6,951 nucleotides of DNA, from the NCBI GenBank assembly GCA_031290675.1, contig JAITNC010000014.1:1-6951 (forward strand). Direction: 5' to 3'. This document shows, one piece after another, positions 1 through 6,410 of the stretch. The notes below the pieces were generated by a model. It saw only the letters and a program-made list of their open reading frames with translations. It had not been told where the DNA came from and made no database searches. The translations under genes were made by a program, and so were the position numbers. The stretch comes from Campylobacteraceae bacterium. Lineage in GTDB: Bacteria > Campylobacterota > Campylobacteria > Campylobacterales > Campylobacteraceae. Position 1 is the stretch's first letter, and each line of letters begins with the position of its first letter.

Positions 1-40
1 GATTGTTTTACAGGCTCAGTGGGCAGGAACAAAGGAAAAT
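1..40. repeat. Possible partial copy of a CAGGCTCAG repeat at the window edge
   Basis: The stretch contains CAGGCTCAGTGG at 11-22 followed by a CAAAGG-like end. It resembles, on the opposite strand, the right arm of the inverted-repeat element at 468-563 (CAGGTTCAGTAGACG followed by CAAAGG). The match is short and the sequence is cut by the window edge, so it may be a truncated second copy or chance similarity. Confidence 0.3.
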
Positions 41-42
41 AC

Positions 43-79
43 TGGATTGTCACGCCTGAGTACAAGCTCGCAATGACGG
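43..79 (-). repeat. ATTGC-arm palindromic repeat, copy A (reverse orientation)
   Basis: The copy starts TGGATTGTCACG and ends CTCGCAATGACGG, the reverse form of the repeat that runs CCGTCATTGCGAG to GTGGCAATCCA elsewhere in the window. Its inner part (GCCTG, AGTA, CAAGC) is the same as in copy H at 6704-6740 except for one base, which breaks one pair of the inner stem here. Overall A and H agree at 35 of 37 positions. It is non-coding; an open frame running through it is a by-product of the repeat. Confidence 0.8.
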
Positions 80-97
80 AGAGAGCAGAACACAGAT

Positions 98-122
98 TAT
101 TACGCCTTTGGCTCGCAATAAC
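98..122 (-). repeat. Degenerate ATTGC-arm repeat following copy A
   Basis: TTACGCC, then GGCTCGCAATAAC, is a shortened relative of the reverse repeat (CACG ... CTCGCAATGAC). It follows copy A after a linker containing AACACAGAT at 89-97. The same linker follows copy H at 6751-6759, so the two neighbouring units seem to have been duplicated together. A further decayed fragment (CATTGCGG then CGCCAC) may lie at 133-154. Confidence 0.5.
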
Positions 123-166
123 AGTATGTGGTTCATTGCGGTTGGTGTCGCCACACACACCACTTC

Positions 167-203
167 CCGTCATTGCGAGGAAGCGAAGCGACGTGGCAAT
201 CCA
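167..203 (+). repeat. ATTGC-arm palindromic repeat, copy B (forward)
   Basis: This is a clean forward copy: CCGTCATTGCGAGG at the left, the core AAGCGAAGCGA, and CGTGGCAATCCA at the right. ATTGC and GCAAT are the complementary arms. The core is nearly the same as that of copy G (6578-6610). I recall very similar dispersed repeats in many unrelated bacterial genomes, which suggests a REP-like family, but I cannot search to confirm this. Confidence 0.85.
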
Positions 204-247
204 TATGTCAATGATATAAATAGTGTGGGTTTCGCCATTGAATGACA

Positions 248-256
248 CCCCCCCCC
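248..256. repeat. C9 homopolymer next to repeat copy C
   Basis: Nine consecutive C residues lie directly left of the TCCGTCATTGCGAG start of copy C. No gene spans the tract. Runs of this length are prone to slippage, but here there is no reading frame to switch. Confidence 0.85.
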
Positions 257-257
257 T

Positions 258-321
258 CCGTCATTGCGAGAGAGCCGAAGCCCTGAGCGAAGCGAAGGGT
301 GGAGGCGAACGTGGCAATTCA
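258..321 (+). repeat. ATTGC-arm palindromic repeat, copy C, with enlarged core (forward)
   Basis: The outer ends are the usual CCGTCATTGCGAG and CGTGGCAATTCA, but the core is about 27 bp longer than in copy B. Inside is CCCT (281-284), GAGCGAAGCGA, then AGGG (296-299), a small nested hairpin whose loop resembles the core of copies B and G. This looks like one repeat unit inside another, or an expanded inner stem. Confidence 0.8.
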
Positions 322-467
322 TACATTAACGACACAAAAAGAGTGTTTGTCAAATATTCAGCCACATTTAAACTTCGTGAAATTGTTAAATCATAACCAA
401 AAGATATTATACAAGAGTACAAAATTTAGCTACATATGTTGATGTTAGATGAGTATACAAAATAGCC
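322..467. other. AT-rich spacer without a recognisable gene
   Basis: I read all frames and see only short interrupted stretches. A TATAAT hexamer occurs on the minus strand at 411-406, with no good -35 element and no gene after it. The segment lies between forward repeats (B, C) and reverse repeats (D, E). It may be a decayed gene remnant or the interior of a compound repeat element; the sequence does not decide. Confidence 0.5.
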
Positions 468-563
468 CAAGGTACTTCGCAGGCTCAGAATTGACAAAAT
501 AAAACAGGCTCACGTGCAGCCCACCACCTTTGCGTCTACTGAACCTGCGAAGTGTCTTTGGTT
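468..563. repeat. Element bounded by imperfect terminal inverted repeats
   Basis: ACTTCGCAGGCTCAG at 474-488 is the reverse complement, with one mismatch, of CTGAACCTGCGAAGT at 539-553. The similarity continues outward with gaps (CCAAGG on the left, CTTTGG on the right), giving arms of about 20 bp around a 50-bp interior. A third partial motif, ACAGGCTCA, lies inside at 505-513. The family is unknown to me. It is too small to encode anything and could be a MITE-like or REP-like element. Confidence 0.65.
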
Positions 564-584
564 CTTTTCAATACAAGAAAGAGA

Positions 585-629
585 TGGATTGCCACGTTCG
601 CAAGCGAACTCGCAATGACGGAGGGGGGG
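585..629 (-). repeat. ATTGC-arm palindromic repeat, copy D, with G7 tract (reverse)
   Basis: The copy runs TGGATTGCCACG, an inner perfect stem GTTCGC (596-601) AA GCGAAC (604-609), CTCGCAATGACGGA, then seven G residues at 623-629. The inner stem has a sequence of its own, unlike copies B, F or H, yet is fully self-complementary. The G tract corresponds to the C tract left of forward copies. Confidence 0.85.
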
Positions 630-661
630 TGCTTCGTTCCTCACTCTGTATGACAATGGAG

Positions 662-690
662 TGGATTGCCACGCCAACGGAGCGCAATGA
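662..690 (-). repeat. ATTGC-arm palindromic repeat, copy E (reverse, short)
   Basis: TGGATTGCCACG, CCAACGGAG, then CGCAATGA. It is shorter and more decayed than copy D. It ends 13 bp from the stop codon of the mechanosensitive channel gene (704-706), so the 3' end of that operon's transcript would include it. No T-run follows in either direction, so it is not a standard intrinsic terminator. Confidence 0.75.
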
Positions 691-703
691 TACAAGAGTT
701 TTA

Positions 704-2203
704 TCATTTTATTTCGTTTTCTAAAAATACACTCTGTCCTGAGTAAAGCAGTTTGATGTCGTTCTCTTCGGCAAAGCGGGCTATTATCTCTTTCATAATC
801 TCGCTTTTGTGTTTCAACACCTCACGATACGGTGATACATACCAAACGCCCATCACGACGCCATTGCCGTGTGCGCTGGGATAAAAAAAGACTTTCGGGT
901 ATGTTGTCATATTTCTCAGTGTGTAGCGTTTTTTCAGGGCGTCATACTGTTTTTTTGCCATCTCGGTAAATCTGCTCGTTACGAGCTCTGCACTCTCAAG
1001 TCCTATCTTTTCGGCTTTTTCCAAGTTGCTGTCAAAAGTCATACGTATCTCTATCAAGTCCAAAATAGTCTTTAGCGATAGATGAGTGTAGTTGTAAACC
1101 TCGCCCATAATAAGATAATAGTTCGGCACAAATATCACTCGTCCCGCTTTTTTGTGTTCCGTGAGGGCGTCGTTTGTGATGTTTTCGTAAAGTGTGAGTT
1201 TTGTGAGGCTGATGTTGATAACATCGCCGATGATAGAACGCCCGTCTTTTGATATTTTTATCCTGTCGCCTATCTGTATGGAGTTGCTCGTGATAAGCAC
1301 AAACCACCCCACATAGCTCAAAACCCACTCTTTCATAACGACCGTAAGTCCCGCTCCGACCACGCCAAAAACCGCCAAAACCTGCGCTATGTTATCTACA
1401 TAAGTAAAAGCGAAAATCAAAATCGTGATGATGACAAAAAGGATATTTAAAATCTTTCTTATCATAAAATATCTCTGGTCATACTCCTCGCTTTTGTCCA
1501 TTTTGCGCTTAAATTTCAAAAACAGCTTCATGGCGTTTATCAGCACAAAGACGACAACTATAGCGAGCAAGATATAAAACAACTGTCTTAACTCCTCGCT
1601 TTTGTAATAATCAGCTTTTTTGTTGTAAAACTCTTGCTGTTTGAGGACGCTCTCGTAGGTTTTCTCAAGCGTGTCAAGGGAGATGCGCAAAAGCCTTTTA
1701 TCGTTTGCAAATGTCAAAAGCAGCTCTTGTTTTTTTGTCCTGTTTTCCAGCGCGTCTATAAACAAAGCGGCTTTATCGTACTCTTGGCGGTACTCTTTCA
1801 TCATCTTGCCCGCTTGTTTGGCACTTCGCTCAAGCTCATCGCCGAGAAGTGAAAACGGCGTGATTTTTGCACTGTCAAATTGCTTCAAAAGTGCCTCAAG
1901 CGGCTCAAACAGCTCATAAAGGGGCTGTCGGTTTTGATGAGCTTGCAGGTTTAGATTGTTTTGGAGAATGTCTATCTCCTCTTTGAGGCTCGCGATAGCC
2001 TCTGTGTTGCCGTCTGCTATATGCGAAGCGAGCTTGCTTTGTGATGTTTCCAACTCTTGATAGAGGTGTATATAATTTCTGTATGATTGCAGCGACACAA
2101 GCCAAATGTTTTTGGAGCTTTGATACTCTTTTTGCACAGTCGCAAAATCTTCGCCAAAAGCCGCCGATACGATAAATAAAAATAGAAAAATTATCCGCTT
2201 CAT
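704..2203 (-). CDS. MscS-family mechanosensitive ion channel with a periplasmic coiled-coil domain
   Basis: A 499-residue membrane channel of the small-conductance mechanosensitive family, expected to open under membrane tension and release solutes during hypo-osmotic shock. Residues 1-17 look like a signal peptide (KR, then hydrophobic, ending AFG before EDF). Residues 18-205 are charged, helical and probably coiled coil, placed in the periplasm. Hydrophobic helices lie near 207-228, 249-268 and 272-306; the last contains the Gly/Ala-rich pore-helix pattern VFGVVGAGLTVV. The MscS beta domain follows with IGDRIKI (311-317), GDVINISLTKLTLYE (326-340) and VFVPN (357-361). The start ATG overlaps the ATPase stop as ATGA and has a good GGAG ribosome site at 2212-2209. 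It is the last gene of the operon. The family call is firm; the paralogue and gating behaviour cannot be told. It is larger than E. coli MscS because of the N-terminal extension. Confidence 0.92.
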   Translation of the reverse strand: MKRIIFLFLFIVSAAFGEDFATVQKEYQSSKNIWLVSLQSYRNYIHLYQELETSQSKLASHIADGNTEAIASLKEEIDILQNNLNLQAHQNRQPLYELFEPLEALLKQFDSAKITPFSLLGDELERSAKQAGKMMKEYRQEYDKAALFIDALENRTKKQELLLTFANDKRLLRISLDTLEKTYESVLKQQEFYNKKADYYKSEELRQLFYILLAIVVVFVLINAMKLFLKFKRKMDKSEEYDQRYFMIRKILNILFVIITILIFAFTYVDNIAQVLAVFGVVGAGLTVVMKEWVLSYVGWFVLITSNSIQIGDRIKISKDGRSIIGDVINISLTKLTLYENITNDALTEHKKAGRVIFVPNYYLIMGEVYNYTHLSLKTILDLIEIRMTFDSNLEKAEKIGLESAELVTSRFTEMAKKQYDALKKRYTLRNMTTYPKVFFYPSAHGNGVVMGVWYVSPYREVLKHKSEIMKEIIARFAEENDIKLLYSGQSVFLENEIK

Positions 2204-2790
2204 ACACTCTCCAAAGATATTATCCTATCGCTACACCATTTGGCTAAAGTGCGGTCGTGCGTGATGAGCAGGATACCGCAGTTTTCCAACATACCCAAAA
2301 GATGATTTAAGACGTCAAGCTGTGTGATGTTGTCAAGCGCAGAGGTCGGCTCGTCTGCCAAGAGAAGCTCCGGTTTTAAGAGCAAAGCCCGCAAGGTAGA
2401 GCATCTCTGCAGTTCGCCGCCGCTTAACTTGTGCGGTTTTTCGTGGAGTAGATTTTCATTTAGTGAGAGTTTGGCACACAGCGGCAAATACTCCTCATCC
2501 TTCAGCTCCCCGCCCGTTATGTCTTTTATTTGAGACAAAATGGAGTAAGTCGGGTGAAAAGATGAGTACGGGTCTTGATATATCTGTGCCAATTTTTTGT
2601 GCGAAATGCTCCCTTTGCGGGGCTTGAGATTGCCGCAGATAAGCTCAAAAAGCGTGCTTTTGCCGCTCCCGCTCGCCCCCAAAAGGCAGACAAGCTCGCC
2701 CTTTTTCACTTGGAGTGAAAAGTCGTTGTACAGAGGAGGGTTGTCGGCGTATGAAAATGTCAGGTTTTTGATGTCTAAGACCGAACTCAT
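2200..2790 (-). CDS. ABC transporter ATP-binding protein, peptide/nickel-importer-like, orphan
   Basis: A 196-residue single ATPase domain. Visible motifs: Walker A GASGSGKST (38-46), Q-loop YQDPYSSFHP (71-80), signature LSGGELQR (122-129), Walker B LLLADEP (142-148) with catalytic Glu147, D-loop SALD (150-153) and switch His178. The Q-loop and the ADEPTSALD block resemble the DppD/DppF, OppD/OppF and NikD/NikE importers. It is shorter than those (about 250-330 residues) and lacks their C-terminal extension. No permease or binding protein is in the window, so substrate and partner are unknown. The start ATG overlaps the proA stop (ATGA) and has no good Shine-Dalgarno at normal spacing, so translation probably depends on coupling to proA. 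All catalytic motifs are intact, so it is not a decayed copy. Confidence 0.88.
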   Translation of the reverse strand: MSSVLDIKNLTFSYADNPPLYNDFSLQVKKGELVCLLGASGSGKSTLFELICGNLKPRKGSISHKKLAQIYQDPYSSFHPTYSILSQIKDITGGELKDEEYLPLCAKLSLNENLLHEKPHKLSGGELQRCSTLRALLLKPELLLADEPTSALDNITQLDVLNHLLGMLENCGILLITHDRTLAKWCSDRIISLESV

Positions 2791-4022
2791 CGGCGGATTT
2801 GCCCTTGTCCGTAAATCTTGTACTTATAAGTCGTCAGCTCGTTGATACCCATAGGCCCTCTGGCGTGAAGTTTGTTCGTGCTGATACCGACCTCCGCACC
2901 AAATCCAAACTCGCCGCCGTCTGTGAACCTGCTAGAGGCGTTCAGATAGACGCACGCCGCGTCTATGTCCTGCATAAATTTCTCTGCTTTTGTGTAGTTT
3001 TCTGTGATGATGACCTCTGTGTGCAGCGAGCCGTATTTTGCGATATGGGCTATCGCTTCGTCAAGTCCGCTTACTACCTTGATACTTACGATATTGTCCA
3101 AAAACTCATATCCGAAGTCCGCTTCTGTGGCAGGTTTGACCTGTATGATTTTCAAGCTCTCTTCGCAGCCTCTTATCTCTGTGTTTGCCTCGTCAAACGC
3201 CGCTTTTAGTTTTGGCAGTATCCCATTGGCGATATCTTTGTGTACGAGAAGCGTTTCAAGAGCGTTGCAAGCGCTTGGTTTGTCGCATTTTGAGTTTATA
3301 ACTATAGGTATCACTTTTTGTATATCGGCTTCGTTGTCAATATATACGTGGCATACGCCCTTGTCGTGTTTGATGACAGGGATAGCGGAGTTTTGAATGA
3401 TAAAATTTATCAAACTCTCGCCGCCTCTTGGCACGATGACGTCTACATATTTGTCCATTTTGATAAGCTGTGCCACGCCTTCTCTCGTTGAGTCTGGCAG
3501 AAGTGAAACCGCTTCGTGAGGCAGGTCAAATCTCTCAAGTGCTTCTTGTATGGCTGTTACTATCGCTTTGTTGCTCCTCTCAGCCTCTTTGCCGCCTTTG
3601 AGTACGCAGACGTTTCCGCTTTTGAAGCAGAGAGCCGATGTGTCGCTCGTAACATTTGGGCGGCTTTCGTAGATGATACCCACAACGCCTATCGGAGTGG
3701 CGACTTTTTCTATTCTAAGTCCGTTTGGCACGACCCAGCCGTCCAAAACCCTGCCTACAGGCTCTCTTAATGCGGCTATCTCCTCTATAGCTTTGGCCAT
3801 AGCTTCTATGCGTCCGTGGTTGAGCTTCAACCTGTCTATGATGGAGTAACTAAGTTTGTTGTTTTCGGCGTGTTTCAAGTCAAGAGCGTTCGCACCTATG
3901 ATAGACGAGCTGTTTTGTCTGATAGAGTTGGCGAACTCGTGCAGGACTTTCACTTTGAAAGACGGTTTTAGATTTGATATGATTTTTGTAGCCTCTTTGG
4001 CTTTTGCTAAAAATTTTTCCAT
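2787..4022 (-). CDS. proA: Gamma-glutamyl phosphate reductase (glutamate-5-semialdehyde dehydrogenase)
   Basis: ProA catalyses the NADPH-dependent reduction of gamma-glutamyl phosphate to glutamate-5-semialdehyde, the second step of proline synthesis after ProB, in the cytoplasm. The 411-residue protein (E. coli ProA is 417) has the nucleotide-fold block GVVGIIYESRPNVTSD (112-127) and CDKPSACNALETLLV (246-260) with the probable catalytic Cys252. It also has the family signature from Val317 to Ile338, ending HTEVI, and the C-terminal FGFGAEVGISTNKLHARGP (372-390). The ATG at 4022 is preferred because AAGGGG lies 6 nt upstream and the protein then begins MEKFLAKAKE; a TTG at 4052 would add ten residues without support. 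It is first in an operon with the ATPase and MscS genes. proB and proC are not here; from memory, proB lies beside obgE in Campylobacter. Confidence 0.97.
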   Translation of the reverse strand: MEKFLAKAKEATKIISNLKPSFKVKVLHEFANSIRQNSSSIIGANALDLKHAENNKLSYSIIDRLKLNHGRIEAMAKAIEEIAALREPVGRVLDGWVVPNGLRIEKVATPIGVVGIIYESRPNVTSDTSALCFKSGNVCVLKGGKEAERSNKAIVTAIQEALERFDLPHEAVSLLPDSTREGVAQLIKMDKYVDVIVPRGGESLINFIIQNSAIPVIKHDKGVCHVYIDNEADIQKVIPIVINSKCDKPSACNALETLLVHKDIANGILPKLKAAFDEANTEIRGCEESLKIIQVKPATEADFGYEFLDNIVSIKVVSGLDEAIAHIAKYGSLHTEVIITENYTKAEKFMQDIDAACVYLNASSRFTDGGEFGFGAEVGISTNKLHARGPMGINELTTYKYKIYGQGQIRR

Positions 4023-4028
4023 TGATAT

Positions 4029-4034
4029 CCCCTT
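4029..4034 (-). promoter_or_regulatory. Ribosome binding site that sets the proA start
   Basis: On the minus strand AAGGGG is followed by ATATCA and then the ATG at 4022. The 6-nt spacing and the purine match favour this start over the in-frame TTG at 4052. Confidence 0.7.
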
Positions 4035-4063
4035 TTGAACCAATAAACTCAAGCTAAAAATAA

Positions 4064-4069
4064 ATTGTA
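4064..4069 (-). promoter_or_regulatory. Candidate -10 box for the proA operon
   Basis: TACAAT on the minus strand (4069 to 4064) would start transcription about 35 nt before the proA ATG. No clear TTGACA lies 16-18 bp upstream, but Campylobacterota housekeeping promoters often lack a -35 and use T-rich periodic upstream sequence. A second candidate is TGCTATAAA, an extended -10 form, with its hexamer at 4097-4092. Confidence 0.35.
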
Positions 4070-4131
4070 GCTTTTTTTGGCTTTTATGTGGTTTATAGCA
4101 AAATAGCTTTTCAAAAAAGCCGTATTTAACA

Positions 4132-4160
4132 TTGCTTGGGTTAAAATAAATACTTAATTT
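4132..4160 (+). promoter_or_regulatory. Weak candidate promoter for glyS
   Basis: TTGCTT at 4132-4137 and TAATTT at 4155-4160 are 17 bp apart, which would place a start about 20 nt before the glyS ATG. TAAAAT at 4142-4147 is an alternative -10. The region is so AT-rich that several such pairs can be found. For translation, GAAGG (4173-4177) is 10 nt and AGGA (4181-4184) 3 nt from the ATG. Confidence 0.25.
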
Positions 4161-4187
4161 TTTAAAAGCGTAGAAGGTGTAGGATAG

Positions 4188-6242
4188 ATGTATAAACCGT
4201 TATTAATAGAGATTGGTGTAGAGGAACTTCCGGCGTTGCCGTTTCTGGGAGAGCTGCCAAATATAAAATCAAAATGGGAAAATATCTTAAAAGCGAATGA
4301 GTTAGTGAGCGATTTTGAGTTTTATTATACCCCGCGGCGTATGGTGTTTTGGCATAAAAATTTTATGGTAAAACAACCAAACCATTCTGAAGAGTTTTTT
4401 GGTGCGCCCGAAGATAGCGCATTTGATGAGGGCAAACCTACGGCGGCGGCTACAGGGTTTGCTAAAAAATGCGGCGTTGAAGTGGGCGAACTTGGACGTG
4501 CGCAAAAGGGCGACAAAAAAGTCTTGTACTACAAAAAAGAGATAGAAGGCAAAGCGTCAAAAGAGCTTTTGGAGAAGATGATACACGGCTTTTTGAAGTC
4601 CTTAAATTTTGGCAAATCTATGCGTTGGGGAAATTGCGAGGATAGTTTCATACGTCCCATCAGGTGGCTGACTGTGATGCTTGGAGATGAAGTGCTGCAG
4701 TTGCAGCTTTTCGGCGTGAAATCAAACAGTTTTACGTATCCGCACCGCTCTTTGACTTCAAACAAGTTCACTTTTAGCAGTGTCGGCAACTATTTTGAGG
4801 AGCTAAATCGCGGCTGTATAGTACTTTCGCAAGATAGCAGGAGAGAGAAGATAGTCTCACAAATGGACGCTCTTGAGGCGATAAGCGACGTAGTGGTGGA
4901 GCGGGACGAAGCTCTGCTGGACGAGGTCGTAACTATCACGGAGCTGCCGACTGTTTTGATGGGAAATTTTGACGAGATGTTTTTGAAGCTTCCGCCGGAA
5001 GTTATCATCACATCTATGAAGGAAAATCAGCGTTATTTTCCTGTCTTTGAAAACGGCACCTTAAGCCCTCACTTTGTGGTCGTGTCAAACGCTGTCAGCA
5101 ACGACTACATACTCATCATCAAGGGCAATGAAAAAGTGCTTCACGCCAGACTTAGCGACGCTCTGTTTTTCTACGAAAATGACCTGAAAAAAGGACTTCA
5201 AACAGAAGGGCTAAAGTCTATCGTTTATCTTGAGGGATTGGGTTCTTTGTATGACAAATCGCACAGAGAAGAGAGGATAGGAGCGTATCTTGCCACCGCC
5301 AACAAGCAAGCCTTTTTTGCACAGAGAAAAGAGTTGAGCGAAGATGCTCAAAGCGCACTTTTGTCAAAATCTTTGCTCTTAGCCAAAGCTGACCTGCTCA
5401 GCGAAATGGTCGGCGAGTTTCCCGAACTTCAGGGCATCATAGGATATTATTACGCATTGCAAGCCAAAGAAGATGAGATGATGGCTTTGGGGATAAAAGA
5501 GCAGTATCTGCCAAACAGCGAGGAGAGTCCGCTGCCAAGCACACTTTTCAGCGCGATAGTAGCCCTGAGTAACAAGATAGACTCTCTCATGGCGTTGTTC
5601 AGCATAGGCAAGATACCGACAGGCACGAAAGACCCGTTTGCTTTGCGCCGAGCTGTCAATGGCATCATCAAGATAGTCGTGAAATACAATATAAAATTTA
5701 ACATCAGAACCGTGTTTGGCGAGCTTAGTGCGCTGTATGCACCTTTTGATATATTGCAGTTGGAGAGCTTTTTTATAGAGAGGCTTTATCAACTATTTGA
5801 CGATGTGAACCCTTCTATCATCACCGCTGTCATAGAGGGCGGCGAGAGAGATATAGTGAAAATCGCCCAAAAGATAGAAGTGCTGAAGGTCATATCGCAA
5901 GAGGCGAGCTTCAAAGAGGTCGTTTCAACATTTAAGCGAGTCGCCAATATCATCAAAGATGTCAATTGCGACACAGAACTTGCCGTTTATGAGGTACTTT
6001 TGCAAGATGAGGCTGAAAAATCGCTCTTTGAGGCATACTCCAAAGTAACTTCAAAAGAGTATACGAGTTTTGACGGAAAACTGCGCGCGCTTTTCACACT
6101 GAAACCTTTCATAGATAAGTTTTTTGAAAATGTTATGGTAAATGTGGAAGACCAAAAGTTGAAGCAAAACCGCCTAAATATCATAGCTTCTATATATAAG
6201 GCGTTTAAGTCAATAGCGGATATTAAGGAGATAAGCGTATAG
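4188..6242 (+). CDS. glyS: Glycyl-tRNA synthetase beta subunit
   Basis: GlyS is the large subunit of the alpha2beta2 bacterial glycyl-tRNA synthetase. With GlyQ, which carries the catalytic core, it charges tRNA-Gly; the beta subunit recognises the tRNA. The length of 684 residues matches the family (E. coli 689). Family landmarks: LLIEIGVEELPA (5-16), GKSMRWG (142-148), SFIRPIRW (153-160), MKENQRYFPV (277-286), RLSDALFFYENDLKKGL (321-337), KADLLSEMVGEFPELQG (400-416, from the HD-like region), and GTKDPFALRRAVNG (479-492). A helical C-terminal part, about 500-684, is expected to be the anticodon-binding domain and ends with NRLNIIASIYKAF. No frameshift or missing block is seen. The ATG gives the usual N-terminus directly before the conserved IEIGVEELP. 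glyQ is not adjacent, unlike the glyQS pair of many bacteria. It is transcribed divergently from proA. Confidence 0.98.
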   Translation: MYKPLLIEIGVEELPALPFLGELPNIKSKWENILKANELVSDFEFYYTPRRMVFWHKNFMVKQPNHSEEFFGAPEDSAFDEGKPTAAATGFAKKCGVEVGELGRAQKGDKKVLYYKKEIEGKASKELLEKMIHGFLKSLNFGKSMRWGNCEDSFIRPIRWLTVMLGDEVLQLQLFGVKSNSFTYPHRSLTSNKFTFSSVGNYFEELNRGCIVLSQDSRREKIVSQMDALEAISDVVVERDEALLDEVVTITELPTVLMGNFDEMFLKLPPEVIITSMKENQRYFPVFENGTLSPHFVVVSNAVSNDYILIIKGNEKVLHARLSDALFFYENDLKKGLQTEGLKSIVYLEGLGSLYDKSHREERIGAYLATANKQAFFAQRKELSEDAQSALLSKSLLLAKADLLSEMVGEFPELQGIIGYYYALQAKEDEMMALGIKEQYLPNSEESPLPSTLFSAIVALSNKIDSLMALFSIGKIPTGTKDPFALRRAVNGIIKIVVKYNIKFNIRTVFGELSALYAPFDILQLESFFIERLYQLFDDVNPSIITAVIEGGERDIVKIAQKIEVLKVISQEASFKEVVSTFKRVANIIKDVNCDTELAVYEVLLQDEAEKSLFEAYSKVTSKEYTSFDGKLRALFTLKPFIDKFFENVMVNVEDQKLKQNRLNIIASIYKAFKSIADIKEISV

Positions 6243-6251
6243 CTGTTTTAC

Positions 6252-6264
6252 CTTGTCTTTTACA
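6252..6264 (+). repeat. 13-bp direct repeat, left copy
   Basis: CTTGTCTTTTACA at 6252-6264 recurs exactly at 6455-6467, and both are followed by a similar AT-rich tail containing TTTTA. The pair brackets the long palindrome and the CCCCTCC hairpin element. Confidence 0.6.
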
Positions 6265-6400
6265 ATTTTTAGCTCGTTCTTTCGCACGCTAACATCGTTG
6301 CAACTTCGCCACGCTCGCTCACGTACCTCAAGTACGCACCGCTCACGGGCTTCATTTGCGCCTCGTTACCCTGCAAAATTACGTCGCTAAAATTTTGTAA
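6260..6400. repeat. 141-bp imperfect palindrome downstream of glyS
   Basis: The sequence is symmetrical about position 6329. Outer arms TTACAATTTTTAGC (6260-6273) and GCTAAAATTTTGTAA (6386-6400) are complementary with a small bulge. Moving inward, CGT/ACG (6275/6383), GCA/TGC (6284/6374) and TAAC/GTTA (6290/6368) fall at mirrored positions, and the arms from 6274 to 6293 match at 14 of 20 positions. The centre is CGTAC (6322-6326), CTCAA, GTACG (6332-6336). The intervening parts pair poorly across the axis but contain local palindromes such as GTTGCAAC (6297-6304). It starts 18 bp after the glyS stop, so it lies in the glyS 3' UTR. Coding potential is absent. Family unknown to me. Confidence 0.75.
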
Positions 6401-6410
6401 ACTTGAGTTA

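Noticed and set aside
19..219. Open frame of 66 codons on the plus strand
   Set aside because: It runs straight through repeat copies A and B, starts with GTG without a ribosome site, and its protein is a translation of the repeats.
167..690. CRISPR array
   Set aside because: The repeats differ in orientation, length and core and are unevenly spaced, with no regular 30-40-bp unique spacers and no cas genes.
510..707. Open frame of 65 codons on the minus strand after the channel gene
   Set aside because: Its peptide is the translation of repeat copies D and E (phrases of the type RHCE...ACERGNPS). There is no ribosome site and no family resemblance.
2787..4052. Longer proA starting at TTG 4052
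   Set aside because: The ATG at 4022 has AAGGGG at 6-nt spacing and gives the usual family N-terminus; the extra ten residues have no support.
4106..4120. Hairpin GCTTTT-CAA-AAAAGC between proA and glyS as an operator or attenuator
   Set aside because: It is short, AT-rich, has a 3-nt loop, and such matches are expected by chance in this composition.
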